Origin: an archaeon
GTDB taxonomy: Archaea; B1Sed10-29; WALL01
Direction of reading: 5' to 3'
DNA: 11,892 bases
Assembly: GCA_030592525.1 (NCBI GenBank)
Contig: JAUVIW010000022.1
Location: 1 to 11,892 of the forward strand
Notes under the pieces: generated by a model
What the model saw: the letters and a program-made list of their open reading frames with translations, nothing else
Told to the model about the DNA's origin: nothing
Database searches by the model: none
In this document: positions 6,071 through 11,892 of the stretch, piece by piece
Layout: every line of letters begins with the position of its first letter
Position numbering within the stretch: the stretch's first letter is position 1
Made by a program: the position numbers and the translations under genes

Positions 6071-7462
6071 ATGGTTTGGCATAAAGTTAACTTAAAGAAA
6101 ATGAAGAAAAACGACAAGGTTCTCCCCGCTACTTATGGCACTCGCTACTTTGAGGGAGAGGTCCCCAAGTACGAGATGCCCAAGAACAGTATGCCACAGG
6201 ACGCGGCGTACCAGCTTATCCACGACGAGCTCAACCTTGACGGCAACCCCTCCCTCAACCTCGCCACTTTCGTGAGCACCTGGATGGAGGAGGGAGCGGA
6301 CAAGCTCATCATGGAGAACATCAACAAGAACTTCATTGACCACGATGAGTACCCGAAGACCGCTGACATCGAGAAGCGCGTCGTCAACATGCTCGCCCGC
6401 CTGTTCAACGCACCTGAAGCCGCAAAGTCAGTGGGCGTAGGCACAGTCGGCTCCTCCGAAGCCATCATGCTTGCCCTCCTTGCACACAAGTTTTCCTGGA
6501 AGAGCAAGATGAAGGCCAAGGGCAAGAAATACAACAAGCCAAACATCGTGATGGGTGCGGATGTCCACATTGTGTGGGAAAAGTTCGCGAGGTACTTCGA
6601 TGTCGAGCAGCGCCTAGTGCCCATGGAAGAAGGCGACTATGTGCTTACCGCGAAGAAGATGCTGAAGCACGTTGACGAGAACACAATCTGCGTCGGTGCC
6701 ATACTCGGAACAACGTTCACCGGCCAGGCTGATGAAATAAAGAAGATCAACGACGCCTTGGTCAAGCTCAAGAAGACGAAGGGCTGGGACATCCCAATCC
6801 ACGTGGACGGCGCAAGCGGCGGCTTCATCGCACCGTTCATTTACCCCAACATGAAGTGGGACTTCCGCCTCCAGCAGGTCAAGTCAATCAATGTCTCAGG
6901 CCACAAGTTCGGCCTTGTCTACCCGGGCATGGGATGGCTCGTGTTCCGCGAGGAAAAGGACCTGCCAAAGGACCTGATATTCTACGTGAACTACCTCGGC
7001 GGCGAGATGCCAACGTACACGCTCAACTTCTCTCGCGGCAGCGCGATGACCATTGCGCAGTACTACAACATGATACGCCTCGGAAAGAGCGGGTACAAGA
7101 AGATAATGCAGAACATTGTCGGCAACGCGAGCTATTTGGGTGCTTTGCTCAAGAAGACGAAGAAGTTCACGCTCTTGAACGACGGCAACATGCTTCCAAT
7201 CATTGCGGTAATGCTCAAGGGGAAGCCGGGCTTCACTGTGTTCGAGCTGTCCGCAAAGCTGCGCGAGAAGGGATGGATAATTCCCGCCTACACTTTGCCG
7301 GCGAACGCGCAGAAGATTGCCATCATGCGCATGGTCGTGAAGGAGAACTTCAGCCATGACATGGCTGGCATCCTTTTCGCTGACATCATGGAGGCGTACG
7401 GCATCCTGCAGAAGAAAAAGCCCGCGCCCAAGAAGAAGAGCGGCGGCCACAAGATATGCTAG
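6071..7462 (+). CDS. gadB: Glutamate decarboxylase, GadB type (PLP enzyme)
   Basis: PLP-dependent group II decarboxylase turning glutamate into GABA plus CO2 in the cytoplasm, using up a proton. At 463 residues it matches E. coli GadB (466) almost end to end. Visible landmarks: NLATF with T66-F67 at the substrate carboxylate site, INKNFIDHDEYP (84-95), GTVGSSEA (124-131) for phosphate binding, HVDGASGG with D246 contacting the pyridine nitrogen, SGHKFG with K279 as the Schiff-base lysine, and NYLGGEMPTYTLNFSR (307-322). This is the bacterial/plant GadB clade and not the archaeal MfnA-type tyrosine/aspartate decarboxylase. The C-terminus is Lys-rich and ends GGHKIC; H460 is near the position of the E. 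coli His that caps the active site at neutral pH. The gene follows gadC by one base. Assignment is strong; acid resistance as the role is inferred. Confidence 0.93.
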   Translation: MVWHKVNLKKMKKNDKVLPATYGTRYFEGEVPKYEMPKNSMPQDAAYQLIHDELNLDGNPSLNLATFVSTWMEEGADKLIMENINKNFIDHDEYPKTADIEKRVVNMLARLFNAPEAAKSVGVGTVGSSEAIMLALLAHKFSWKSKMKAKGKKYNKPNIVMGADVHIVWEKFARYFDVEQRLVPMEEGDYVLTAKKMLKHVDENTICVGAILGTTFTGQADEIKKINDALVKLKKTKGWDIPIHVDGASGGFIAPFIYPNMKWDFRLQQVKSINVSGHKFGLVYPGMGWLVFREEKDLPKDLIFYVNYLGGEMPTYTLNFSRGSAMTIAQYYNMIRLGKSGYKKIMQNIVGNASYLGALLKKTKKFTLLNDGNMLPIIAVMLKGKPGFTVFELSAKLREKGWIIPAYTLPANAQKIAIMRMVVKENFSHDMAGILFADIMEAYGILQKKKPAPKKKSGGHKIC

Positions 7463-7563
7463 GGACAAAACCGTGCCTCGCGGGCGTTGCCTCGTTGTTG
7501 CCGGCCTCTTCAGGATAGCGCGCGCACGAGCACGCTTGGTTCCCGCGGCCGCAACACCACATG

Positions 7564-7617
7564 CTTTATAAACAAGTAGCGGTTCTTACCCGCCGGCAAA
7601 AATTGCCGTGAGGAGGC
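7564..7617 (+). promoter_or_regulatory. Promoter and structured leader of the KaiC-family gene
   Basis: TTTATA (7565-7570) predicts transcription starting near 7593. That is where a perfect hairpin begins: CGGCAA (7594-7599), loop AAA, TTGCCG (7603-7608). It is followed by AGGAGG (7611-7616), a strong Shine-Dalgarno sequence eight bases before ATG 7625. Thus the mRNA would have a roughly 30-base leader with a hairpin at its 5' end, unlike the leaderless neighbours. The rest of 7463-7563 shows no gene. Confidence 0.6.
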
Positions 7618-7624
7618 CCGACTT

Positions 7625-8590
7625 ATGAAAGACGATTCGCTTGATTACTCAGCGTCAAACGAGAGAATAGGCACTGGAATCCCCCAGCTCGATGAGATGT
7701 GCGATGGGGGTGTGTTCAAGTCCAGCGTCACACTCATCACTGGCCCGAGCGGAACCGGCAAGACGACGTTCGGCTTGCACTTCATGGTGGAAGGCCTCAG
7801 GAACGGCGAAAAAGCGCTCTTCATCAGCTTCGAGGAGAGCCGGGACCAGCTCATGAGGGATGCAGCCCCGTTCTCGTGGAACCTAGGGGAGTACGAGAAG
7901 ACAGGCCATCTCACGTTCTTCTGCAGGTACCCGGAGACCGCGTTCTTGGATGAGCACTTAAGCGAGCTCAAGAAAATAGTCCATACACTCAAGCCAGAGA
8001 GGATAGTGATTGACTCCATCTCTAGCTTGCAGACCTCGTTCTCTGAGAAGGAGCTCCGAAAGTTCTCAAAGAAGATGCTCACCCTCCTCAAGGAAGAGGA
8101 CGCGACAGGGTTCCTCACCGCTGCCACTACCGGCCTCATGTCCACCGAGATGCTATCGGAAGCGCACTTGTCCATTTTCACGGACAACATCTTCCTCCTC
8201 AAGTATGTTGAGACAGGCGGCGCGCTCAGCACGGTCATGTCCGTGATAAAGACGAGGGGAAGCCACCATGACAACAGGCTCCGCACGTACGAGATAACCA
8301 ATAAGGGCATCGTGCTCGGCGAAGCGCTCGCCGCGTATGAAGGCATAATGATGGGGGACACTCGGAAGGTCGGGCAGACCACGTGCGAAAAGCTCATGGA
8401 AGCGTTCGCCAAATTCCTTGGGCCCATGGGTGAGGTCGAGTTCCGAAAGCTCGCAGAGAAAGATATGACTGTGGGAAACATGGACGACTACATTAATTCC
8501 CTTGTCAGGAGCGGCATAATAAGCGAGGACAGGGGAAAAGAGTTCAAGGAGTGCTGCAAGGCCCTGCTCACGAGCGATCGCCCAGACTAG
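7625..8590 (+). CDS. KaiC-family (RecA-like) ATPase with extra C-terminal helical domain
   Basis: A 321-residue protein with one KaiC/RecA-like domain (about 10-240). Visible: Walker A G40-PSGTGKTT-48, catalytic Glu in ISFEES (E70/E71), Walker B RIVIDS (D130), and the KaiC-typical SVIKTRGSHHD and EITNKGIVLGE near the domain end. Such single-domain proteins are abundant in archaea and act as ATP-driven switches in signalling and motility; cyanobacterial clock function needs two domains plus KaiA/KaiB and is not implied. Residues 243-321 form an added helical domain (MEAFAKFLGPMGEVEFRKLA ... LVRSGIISEDRGKEFKECC), which resembles small C-terminal modules with a GP-centred helix in some signalling proteins; this likeness is only by eye. 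It is transcribed alone, with a strong ribosome-binding site. The specific role is unknown. Confidence 0.85.
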   Translation: MKDDSLDYSASNERIGTGIPQLDEMCDGGVFKSSVTLITGPSGTGKTTFGLHFMVEGLRNGEKALFISFEESRDQLMRDAAPFSWNLGEYEKTGHLTFFCRYPETAFLDEHLSELKKIVHTLKPERIVIDSISSLQTSFSEKELRKFSKKMLTLLKEEDATGFLTAATTGLMSTEMLSEAHLSIFTDNIFLLKYVETGGALSTVMSVIKTRGSHHDNRLRTYEITNKGIVLGEALAAYEGIMMGDTRKVGQTTCEKLMEAFAKFLGPMGEVEFRKLAEKDMTVGNMDDYINSLVRSGIISEDRGKEFKECCKALLTSDRPD

Positions 8591-8624
8591 CCTGTTGCCG
8601 GCGAGCCCTGAACCCACACCACGG

Positions 8625-8633
8625 TTTTTATAG
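8625..8633 (+). promoter_or_regulatory. Upstream TATA box ahead of the membrane-anchored protein gene
   Basis: TTTTTATAG; its TTTATA core ends 25 bases before an in-frame GTG at 8657. It could drive a longer transcript, an N-terminally extended protein (44 extra residues), or a short RNA ending before 8789. The sequence 8591-8788 otherwise shows no gene I can defend. Confidence 0.35.
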
Positions 8634-8758
8634 TTCGCGCGCTTTGCTTTGCTGGTGTGACAACGGTTTTCTGGAAAGGCTATGCGCCCAGCATTGCTGC
8701 GGAGGAATCTCGTTCAAGGGCCTGCGGGTTTACGCATACACCTTCGGATAGCGAAACC

Positions 8759-8766
8759 TTTTTATC
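8759..8766 (+). promoter_or_regulatory. Proximal TATA box of the membrane-anchored protein gene
   Basis: TTTTTATC ends 23 bases before ATG 8789, the same spacing as at the other leaderless genes, which supports 8789 as the main start. Confidence 0.5.
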
Positions 8767-8788
8767 ACACACGCCGTATTATTGCAGC

Positions 8789-9355
8789 ATGTCCGCTTTG
8801 AAATGGGTTTTGGGGATAGGCGCTATATGTGTGGTGCTCATTATGGGCTTGGCACTGGTGGGCATCTTGGCAGTATTCTTCCTGGTGCCTCAGCCGATAC
8901 CTGACGTGATTCCGGCGAACGCGTACAATGACGCTAACGTCTACATTGAGCTCCCGTCGTGGAGCACGGGCGATGAAAGCGTATCCGGGAGCAACCTGCT
9001 TTTCACTTTCAACCCTGAAGAGGGGCGAAGCTACGCACTGAATTACCATGGCGGCAGCGAGTCAGCGCCCGAACTCAGCGTGCTATCGAAGGAGAACTGC
9101 GCTTCGAATGAGTACTGTGAGGTCACGGATGAGTTTGTTTACAATGGCAAGGCTGACATACAGTTCATGGTGTTCTGCATAGAGGAGTATGATGACACCC
9201 TGGAGTGGACCGACAAGTGCTTTGCAATGGCCGGCTGCAACCAGAAAGTGCTCATCGTGAGCGCTGTCCAGGACTGGGAAAGCAGTTATGGTGAACATGC
9301 CGTCCTGCCTCTCGATGAGTTCAAGGCCGTGCTTTCGTCGGCAGTGTGCAAATAA
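8789..9355 (+). CDS. Membrane-anchored Cys-rich extracytoplasmic protein, function unknown
   Basis: A 188-residue protein I do not recognise. Residues 5-33 form one long hydrophobic helix (LKWVLGIGAICVVLIMGLAL onwards) that should anchor the N-terminus in the membrane. The rest is a hydrophilic domain outside the cell with six Cys (104, 110, 130, 144, 150, 187), enough for three disulfides, and beta-strand-like segments (NLLFTF, DIQFMVFC, QKVLIVSAV). The start at 8789 places the hydrophobic helix at the N-terminus and fits the proximal TATA box; a GTG at 8657 would add 44 residues with no recognisable character. The uracil-DNA glycosylase gene follows after 30 bases and has no TATA box of its own that I can see, so the two are probably cotranscribed, although no functional link is apparent. 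Confidence 0.68.
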   Translation: MSALKWVLGIGAICVVLIMGLALVGILAVFFLVPQPIPDVIPANAYNDANVYIELPSWSTGDESVSGSNLLFTFNPEEGRSYALNYHGGSESAPELSVLSKENCASNEYCEVTDEFVYNGKADIQFMVFCIEEYDDTLEWTDKCFAMAGCNQKVLIVSAVQDWESSYGEHAVLPLDEFKAVLSSAVCK

Positions 9356-9385
9356 CGGTGCTGGCTCGAAGGAAAGGTGTGAATC

Positions 9386-9949
9386 ATGCTAAAGGAAATT
9401 GCTGTGGAGATACAGGCCTGCAGAAAGTGTGGGCTGTGCGAGACAAGGAATAACCCTGTTCCCGGAGAGGGCGACCCCAAGGCAAAAATCGTGTTTGTTG
9501 GCGAAGCGCCCGGCTACAATGAGGATATGCAGGGAAAGCCGTTCGTTGGGGCTGCCGGAAATGTTTTTGAGGAGCTGCTGGCCAGCGCCGGGCTGAAGAA
9601 AGCTGATGTTTTTGTCACAAACATTTTGAAGTGCAGGCCCCCCAGCAACAGGAACCCCGTGCCAGATGAAATAAGGGCTTGCACGCCGTATCTGGACAGG
9701 CAGCTTAAGGCAATAAGCCCCGACACGGTTTGCACTCTCGGAAACTTTGCCACGGCGTACATCCTACCAAAGTTCGGGATAAGGCCAGACGCAATAGGCA
9801 AGATTCACGGCCAAGTAATTAATGTGGATACGCTTGAGCACCACCTGAGAATCATTCCAATGTACCATCCTGCCACAGTAGCCTACAACCCGAATATGAA
9901 AAAGGTTCTGATTGATGACTGGAAAGTGCTCGCTGGAACCCAAAAATAG
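9386..9949 (+). CDS. udg: Family 4 uracil-DNA glycosylase (iron-sulfur)
   Basis: Removes uracil arising in DNA from cytosine deamination, leaving an abasic site; the first step of base-excision repair. At 187 residues it has the family 4 length and motifs: a 4Fe-4S cluster site at C12-x2-C15 (ACRKCGLC), C83 (NILKCRPP) and C99 (RACTPYL), motif A GEAPGYNED (39-47), N79, and the C-terminal HPATVAYN (161-168). Uracil recognition by GEAPG plus the His-containing loop is as in the thermophile-type enzymes. A ribosome-binding sequence (GGTGTGA, 9376-9382) precedes the ATG at a normal distance, which fits an internal operon gene after the membrane protein. The next gene is an AP endonuclease with its own promoter, so two steps of one repair pathway lie side by side. 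Confidence 0.95.
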   Translation: MLKEIAVEIQACRKCGLCETRNNPVPGEGDPKAKIVFVGEAPGYNEDMQGKPFVGAAGNVFEELLASAGLKKADVFVTNILKCRPPSNRNPVPDEIRACTPYLDRQLKAISPDTVCTLGNFATAYILPKFGIRPDAIGKIHGQVINVDTLEHHLRIIPMYHPATVAYNPNMKKVLIDDWKVLAGTQK

Positions 9950-10017
9950 CGTTCCGTTGCCCGCCAACCCCTGGGCTTACCTCACCTTAGCCTGACAGCA
10001 CGTCCCGGCAACACCCC

Positions 10018-10026
10018 TTTTATATA
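10018..10026 (+). promoter_or_regulatory. TATA box of the AP endonuclease gene
   Basis: TTTTATATA; the TTTATA core ends 20 bases before ATG 10044, slightly tighter than at the neighbouring genes. An in-frame ATG at 10026 overlaps the box itself and is therefore unlikely to be used. Bases 9950-10017 show no terminator that I can defend. Confidence 0.5.
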
Positions 10027-10043
10027 TGCTTTCCGTGGCTAGC

Positions 10044-10799
10044 ATGGCTTCTGGAAGTGATGGGGTGCGCTTATTTTCATGGAACGTTAACGGCATACGC
10101 GCCTGTGCGCGAAAGGGATTCACGCAATGGCTCGAAGAGGAGTCTCCGGACATCGTCGTGCTCCAGGAAATCAAGGCCACTGAAGACAAAATACCTCCGG
10201 ACATCGCGCCCGGGTACCACGCATACTGGTTCCCCGCGCAGAAGCCGGGGTACGCAGGAACGGCAATCCTGTCAAAGGCAGAGCCTGACCGCATCGAGCG
10301 CGGAGTGCTCGCGAAAAAGTTTGATGACGAAGGCCGCATAATCACCGCGTTTTATCCTGACTTCACTTTGGTCAATGTGTACGTGCCACAGGGCTCAAGG
10401 GACCAGAGCAAGATACCGTTCAAGCTCGAGTTCTACGAAGTCCTGCTCAACTACCTGGACACTTTGGAGGGCCCCGTGGTTCTCGGCGGTGACTTCAACA
10501 TCGCCCGCGAGGCACGCGACCTCGCGCGGCCGAACGAGAATGTTAACAACACTATGTTCACCCCCGCTGAAAGGAAGATACTGCACCGCGTTCTGCTCGC
10601 GGGCTTCGTGGACTCATTCCGTGAGTTCAACCAGGAAGGCGGCCAGTACACGTGGTGGCCGTACTTCGCGAACGCGCGCCAGCGCAATCTTGGCTGGCGG
10701 ATTGACTACTTCTTCACCCGTGATATCCACCTGAAGGACGCGTTCATAATGCCGCAGGCGCATGGCTCGGACCACTGCCCCATTGGCTTGCGCATTTAG
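10044..10799 (+). CDS. xth: Exonuclease III-family AP endonuclease
   Basis: Cuts DNA 5' to abasic sites, such as those made by the glycosylase encoded just upstream, with a Mg2+-dependent endonuclease/exonuclease/phosphatase fold. It is 251 residues long, the usual ExoIII length. The motifs run in the expected order: SWNVNGIR (N14), VLQEIK (E42, metal), VYVPQG (Y113), GGDFNIA (D150, N152), NLGWRIDYFF (D221) and GSDHCPI (D243-H244, catalytic His). All catalytic residues are present. The start is set at 10044 from the TATA spacing. The stop overlaps the stop of the opposite-strand ZIP gene by four bases (10796-10799), so the two transcripts converge. The bacterial-type name xth is used; some archaeal family members also act on uracil or deaminated bases, which cannot be judged here. 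Confidence 0.94.
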   Translation: MASGSDGVRLFSWNVNGIRACARKGFTQWLEEESPDIVVLQEIKATEDKIPPDIAPGYHAYWFPAQKPGYAGTAILSKAEPDRIERGVLAKKFDDEGRIITAFYPDFTLVNVYVPQGSRDQSKIPFKLEFYEVLLNYLDTLEGPVVLGGDFNIAREARDLARPNENVNNTMFTPAERKILHRVLLAGFVDSFREFNQEGGQYTWWPYFANARQRNLGWRIDYFFTRDIHLKDAFIMPQAHGSDHCPIGLRI

Positions 10800-11518
10800 A
10801 TGAATGCACTGAGGGCCATGTACGTTACAATGCCGAGCAGCGCGCCAATCGAAGTCTTTGCAACAGAATAATATTTTGTGGCCATTGGCAGCAGCTCATC
10901 AATGCTCACGAACACCATTGCGCCTGCGGCAAATGCCATGAGCAGCGGTGCGATTCCAGGAACGAGCGCAACAAACGCAACGCCAACAGCCGCGCCCAGC
11001 GGCTCCGCGAGTGCGGATAGCAATGCCATTTTCCACAACAGCCCTTTCTTTTTCTGTATTGCGAATGGCACGCTGAGTGCGAACTCTTCCGGAATGTTGT
11101 GAATTGCTATGCCAATTGCGACCAGTATGCCTGAGGCAGCAGACTTGCTGTAAGAGCTGGCCATCGCGAAGCCCTCAGGAAAGTCGTGGATTATCATCCC
11201 TAGCGCGACCATATACCCTGCCTTAAGCATTATGCCCTTGCGGCCCTTCTCCTTGATGAAGTGCTGGTGCGGGAAGAACACTTCGAATCCAAACACGACG
11301 AGGAACCCCAGCGCGAATGCGGCGGTTGCATGGAGTGCGCCCACAGAATCTAAGGCAGTTACGAGAAGCTCAAGGAAGCTAATGGCGAGCATGATGCCGA
11401 CAGAAAAGCCTATGCCAACGGATATCCACGCCTTCTGCTTGCTGAACCTGAGTGCCAGCCACACGCCTATGAGGCATGTGAGCCCGGACATCAGTGCAAT
11501 GGCAATTATCTCAATCAT
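10796..11518 (-). CDS. ZIP-family metal ion transporter
   Basis: A 240-residue membrane protein with about eight transmembrane helices, moving divalent metal (typically Zn2+ or Fe2+, sometimes Ni2+ or Mn2+) into the cytoplasm. The transport site is visible as H111-DFPEG (helix IV) and H140-NIPEE (helix V), the paired ZIP signature; the second usually ends in Gly rather than Glu (E145). A short cytoplasmic loop has two His (FFPHQHFIKEKG, H84 and H86), a reduced form of the His-rich loop. It is smaller than ZupT (about 257). The gene diverges from hypB across 70 bases, raising the idea of a shared metal theme, though the metal cannot be read from sequence. Its 3' end meets the AP endonuclease gene tail to tail. 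Confidence 0.9.
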   Translation of the reverse strand: MIEIIAIALMSGLTCLIGVWLALRFSKQKAWISVGIGFSVGIMLAISFLELLVTALDSVGALHATAAFALGFLVVFGFEVFFPHQHFIKEKGRKGIMLKAGYMVALGMIIHDFPEGFAMASSYSKSAASGILVAIGIAIHNIPEEFALSVPFAIQKKKGLLWKMALLSALAEPLGAAVGVAFVALVPGIAPLLMAFAAGAMVFVSIDELLPMATKYYSVAKTSIGALLGIVTYMALSAFI

Positions 11519-11588
11519 TGTGAAGGGGGATGCGCTTTGTGCTTATAAAACCGTGTGGATTATTAATTAGCTTAGCATTATTTGGCTC
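11519..11588. promoter_or_regulatory. Divergent promoter region between the ZIP gene and hypB
   Basis: Seventy bases carry two TATA boxes. On the minus strand TTTATA (11549-11544) ends 26 bases before the ZIP ATG at 11518. On the plus strand TTATTAA (11560-11566) lies about 24 bases before the hypB ATG at 11589. The boxes are only about 10 bases apart, so the two promoters should compete or share a regulator. No clear palindromic metal-regulator site is seen. Confidence 0.5.
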
Positions 11589-11892
11589 ATGCTGTTTCAT
11601 GTTGTGGGCATTAACAAGGACTTTTTCGAGGAGAACGACAGGCTCGCGGAAGCGAACAAGGCATTGCTGTCCGCGCGTGGCGCAGTAGCCATTGATTTCC
11701 TGGGCTCAATCGGCTCCGGCAAGACATCCATAATCGAGTGGCTCGCGCAGCACACAAGGAAAAGCGTTGCCGCGATTGCGGGTGATGTCGCGGGCGATGA
11801 CGACGCGCGCCGCCTGCAAAAGTTCATGCCTGCGGAAAGCGTGTCCACTGGGAAGGAATGCCATCTCGATGCGCACCTGGTCAAGCACGCGC
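11589..11892 (+). CDS. hypB: HypB, GTPase for nickel insertion into [NiFe] hydrogenase (5' part, cut by window end)
   Basis: The frame opens at ATG 11589 and stays open for 101 codons to the window edge. HypB hydrolyses GTP and, with HypA, delivers nickel to the large subunit of [NiFe] hydrogenases. Visible: the conserved Asn-containing lead (NDRLAEANKALL, 16-27), the P-loop G39-SIGSGKTS-47, IAGDVAGDDDARR (63-75) and the highly diagnostic TGKECHLDAHLV (87-98), whose C91-H92 bind the metal at the dimer interface. There is no His-rich N-terminal nickel store, as is usual in archaeal members. The start matches a TATA box 24 bases upstream. Its presence implies a hydrogenase and other hyp genes elsewhere, probably downstream. 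UreG is less likely because of the ECHLDAH motif and HypB-type lead. Confidence 0.9.
   Translation, partial: MLFHVVGINKDFFEENDRLAEANKALLSARGAVAIDFLGSIGSGKTSIIEWLAQHTRKSVAAIAGDVAGDDDARRLQKFMPAESVSTGKECHLDAHLVKHA

Noticed and set aside
6071..7462. Possibility that the decarboxylase is archaeal MfnA (tyrosine/aspartate).
   Set aside because: The TF substrate pair, INKNFID..DEYP, SGHKFG and NYLGG motifs and the 463-residue length are GadB type; MfnA is shorter and differs in these motifs.
6896..7468. Antisense open frame of 190 codons over the end of gadB.
   Set aside because: It is a compositional shadow of a well-conserved enzyme gene with no start signals.
7645..8481. Long open frame (278 codons) antisense to the KaiC-family gene.
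   Set aside because: It mirrors a high-G+C gene with complete Walker motifs; its translation is Ser/Pro-rich with no recognisable motif and no promoter.
7625..8590. Circadian clock KaiC.
   Set aside because: It has one ATPase domain only, an unrelated C-terminal extension and no kaiA or kaiB nearby.
1..11892. Search by eye for tRNA, rRNA, CRISPR arrays, transposases and integrases.
   Set aside because: No T-loop-like GTTCRANNC in a cloverleaf context, no regularly spaced repeats and no mobile-element protein motifs were found.

Overview
The window looks archaeal, from a small-genome or DPANN-type lineage (Diapherotrites, Micrarchaeota and Woesearchaeota-like genomes are the nearest match by gene style; this is inference and not proven here). 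The grounds are: TTTATA-type TATA boxes 23 to 27 bases before most first genes, giving leaderless mRNAs; lipoproteins carrying the CGDGxC...CxxDC motif common in such archaea; a KaiC-family ATPase with an AGGAGG leader; a family 4 iron-sulfur uracil-DNA glycosylase; and tightly packed, single-gene or two-gene transcription units.

Bases 1-2010 form a toxin-antitoxin island, visibly more A+T-rich than the rest. It holds an MNT nucleotidyltransferase/HEPN pair (85-1049, ATGA overlap) behind a TATA box bracketed by two copies of a 17-base operator-like element. Next come a PIN-domain (VapC-type) nuclease (1226-1648) and a ribbon-helix-helix antitoxin-like gene (1641-1919) that face each other and overlap tail to tail by 8 bases. 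A perfect 9+9 palindrome covers the promoter of the RHH gene and a second 23-base dyad lies behind it. An 11-base direct repeat flanks the PIN/RHH unit.

Bases 2140-4561 encode two unrelated predicted secreted lipoproteins, each with its own promoter: a 406-residue protein with a Cys motif, a run of N-glycosylation sequons and a conserved-looking C-terminal domain, and a 359-residue protein with an HEYVH zincin motif.

Bases 4613-7462 are a two-gene operon for a GadC-type amino-acid antiporter and a GadB-type glutamate decarboxylase, one base apart. Together they make the classical glutamate/GABA acid-resistance cycle, best known from bacteria and unexpected in an archaeon.

Bases 7564-10799 hold a single-domain KaiC-family ATPase with a hairpin-plus-Shine-Dalgarno leader, an unknown membrane-anchored Cys-rich protein, a family 4 uracil-DNA glycosylase and an exonuclease III-type AP endonuclease. 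The last two perform consecutive steps of uracil base-excision repair. Bases 10796-11892 contain a ZIP metal transporter on the minus strand and, diverging from it, the start of hypB (nickel insertion into [NiFe] hydrogenase), which runs off the window edge.

No rRNA, tRNA, CRISPR array, transposase or integrase was seen.
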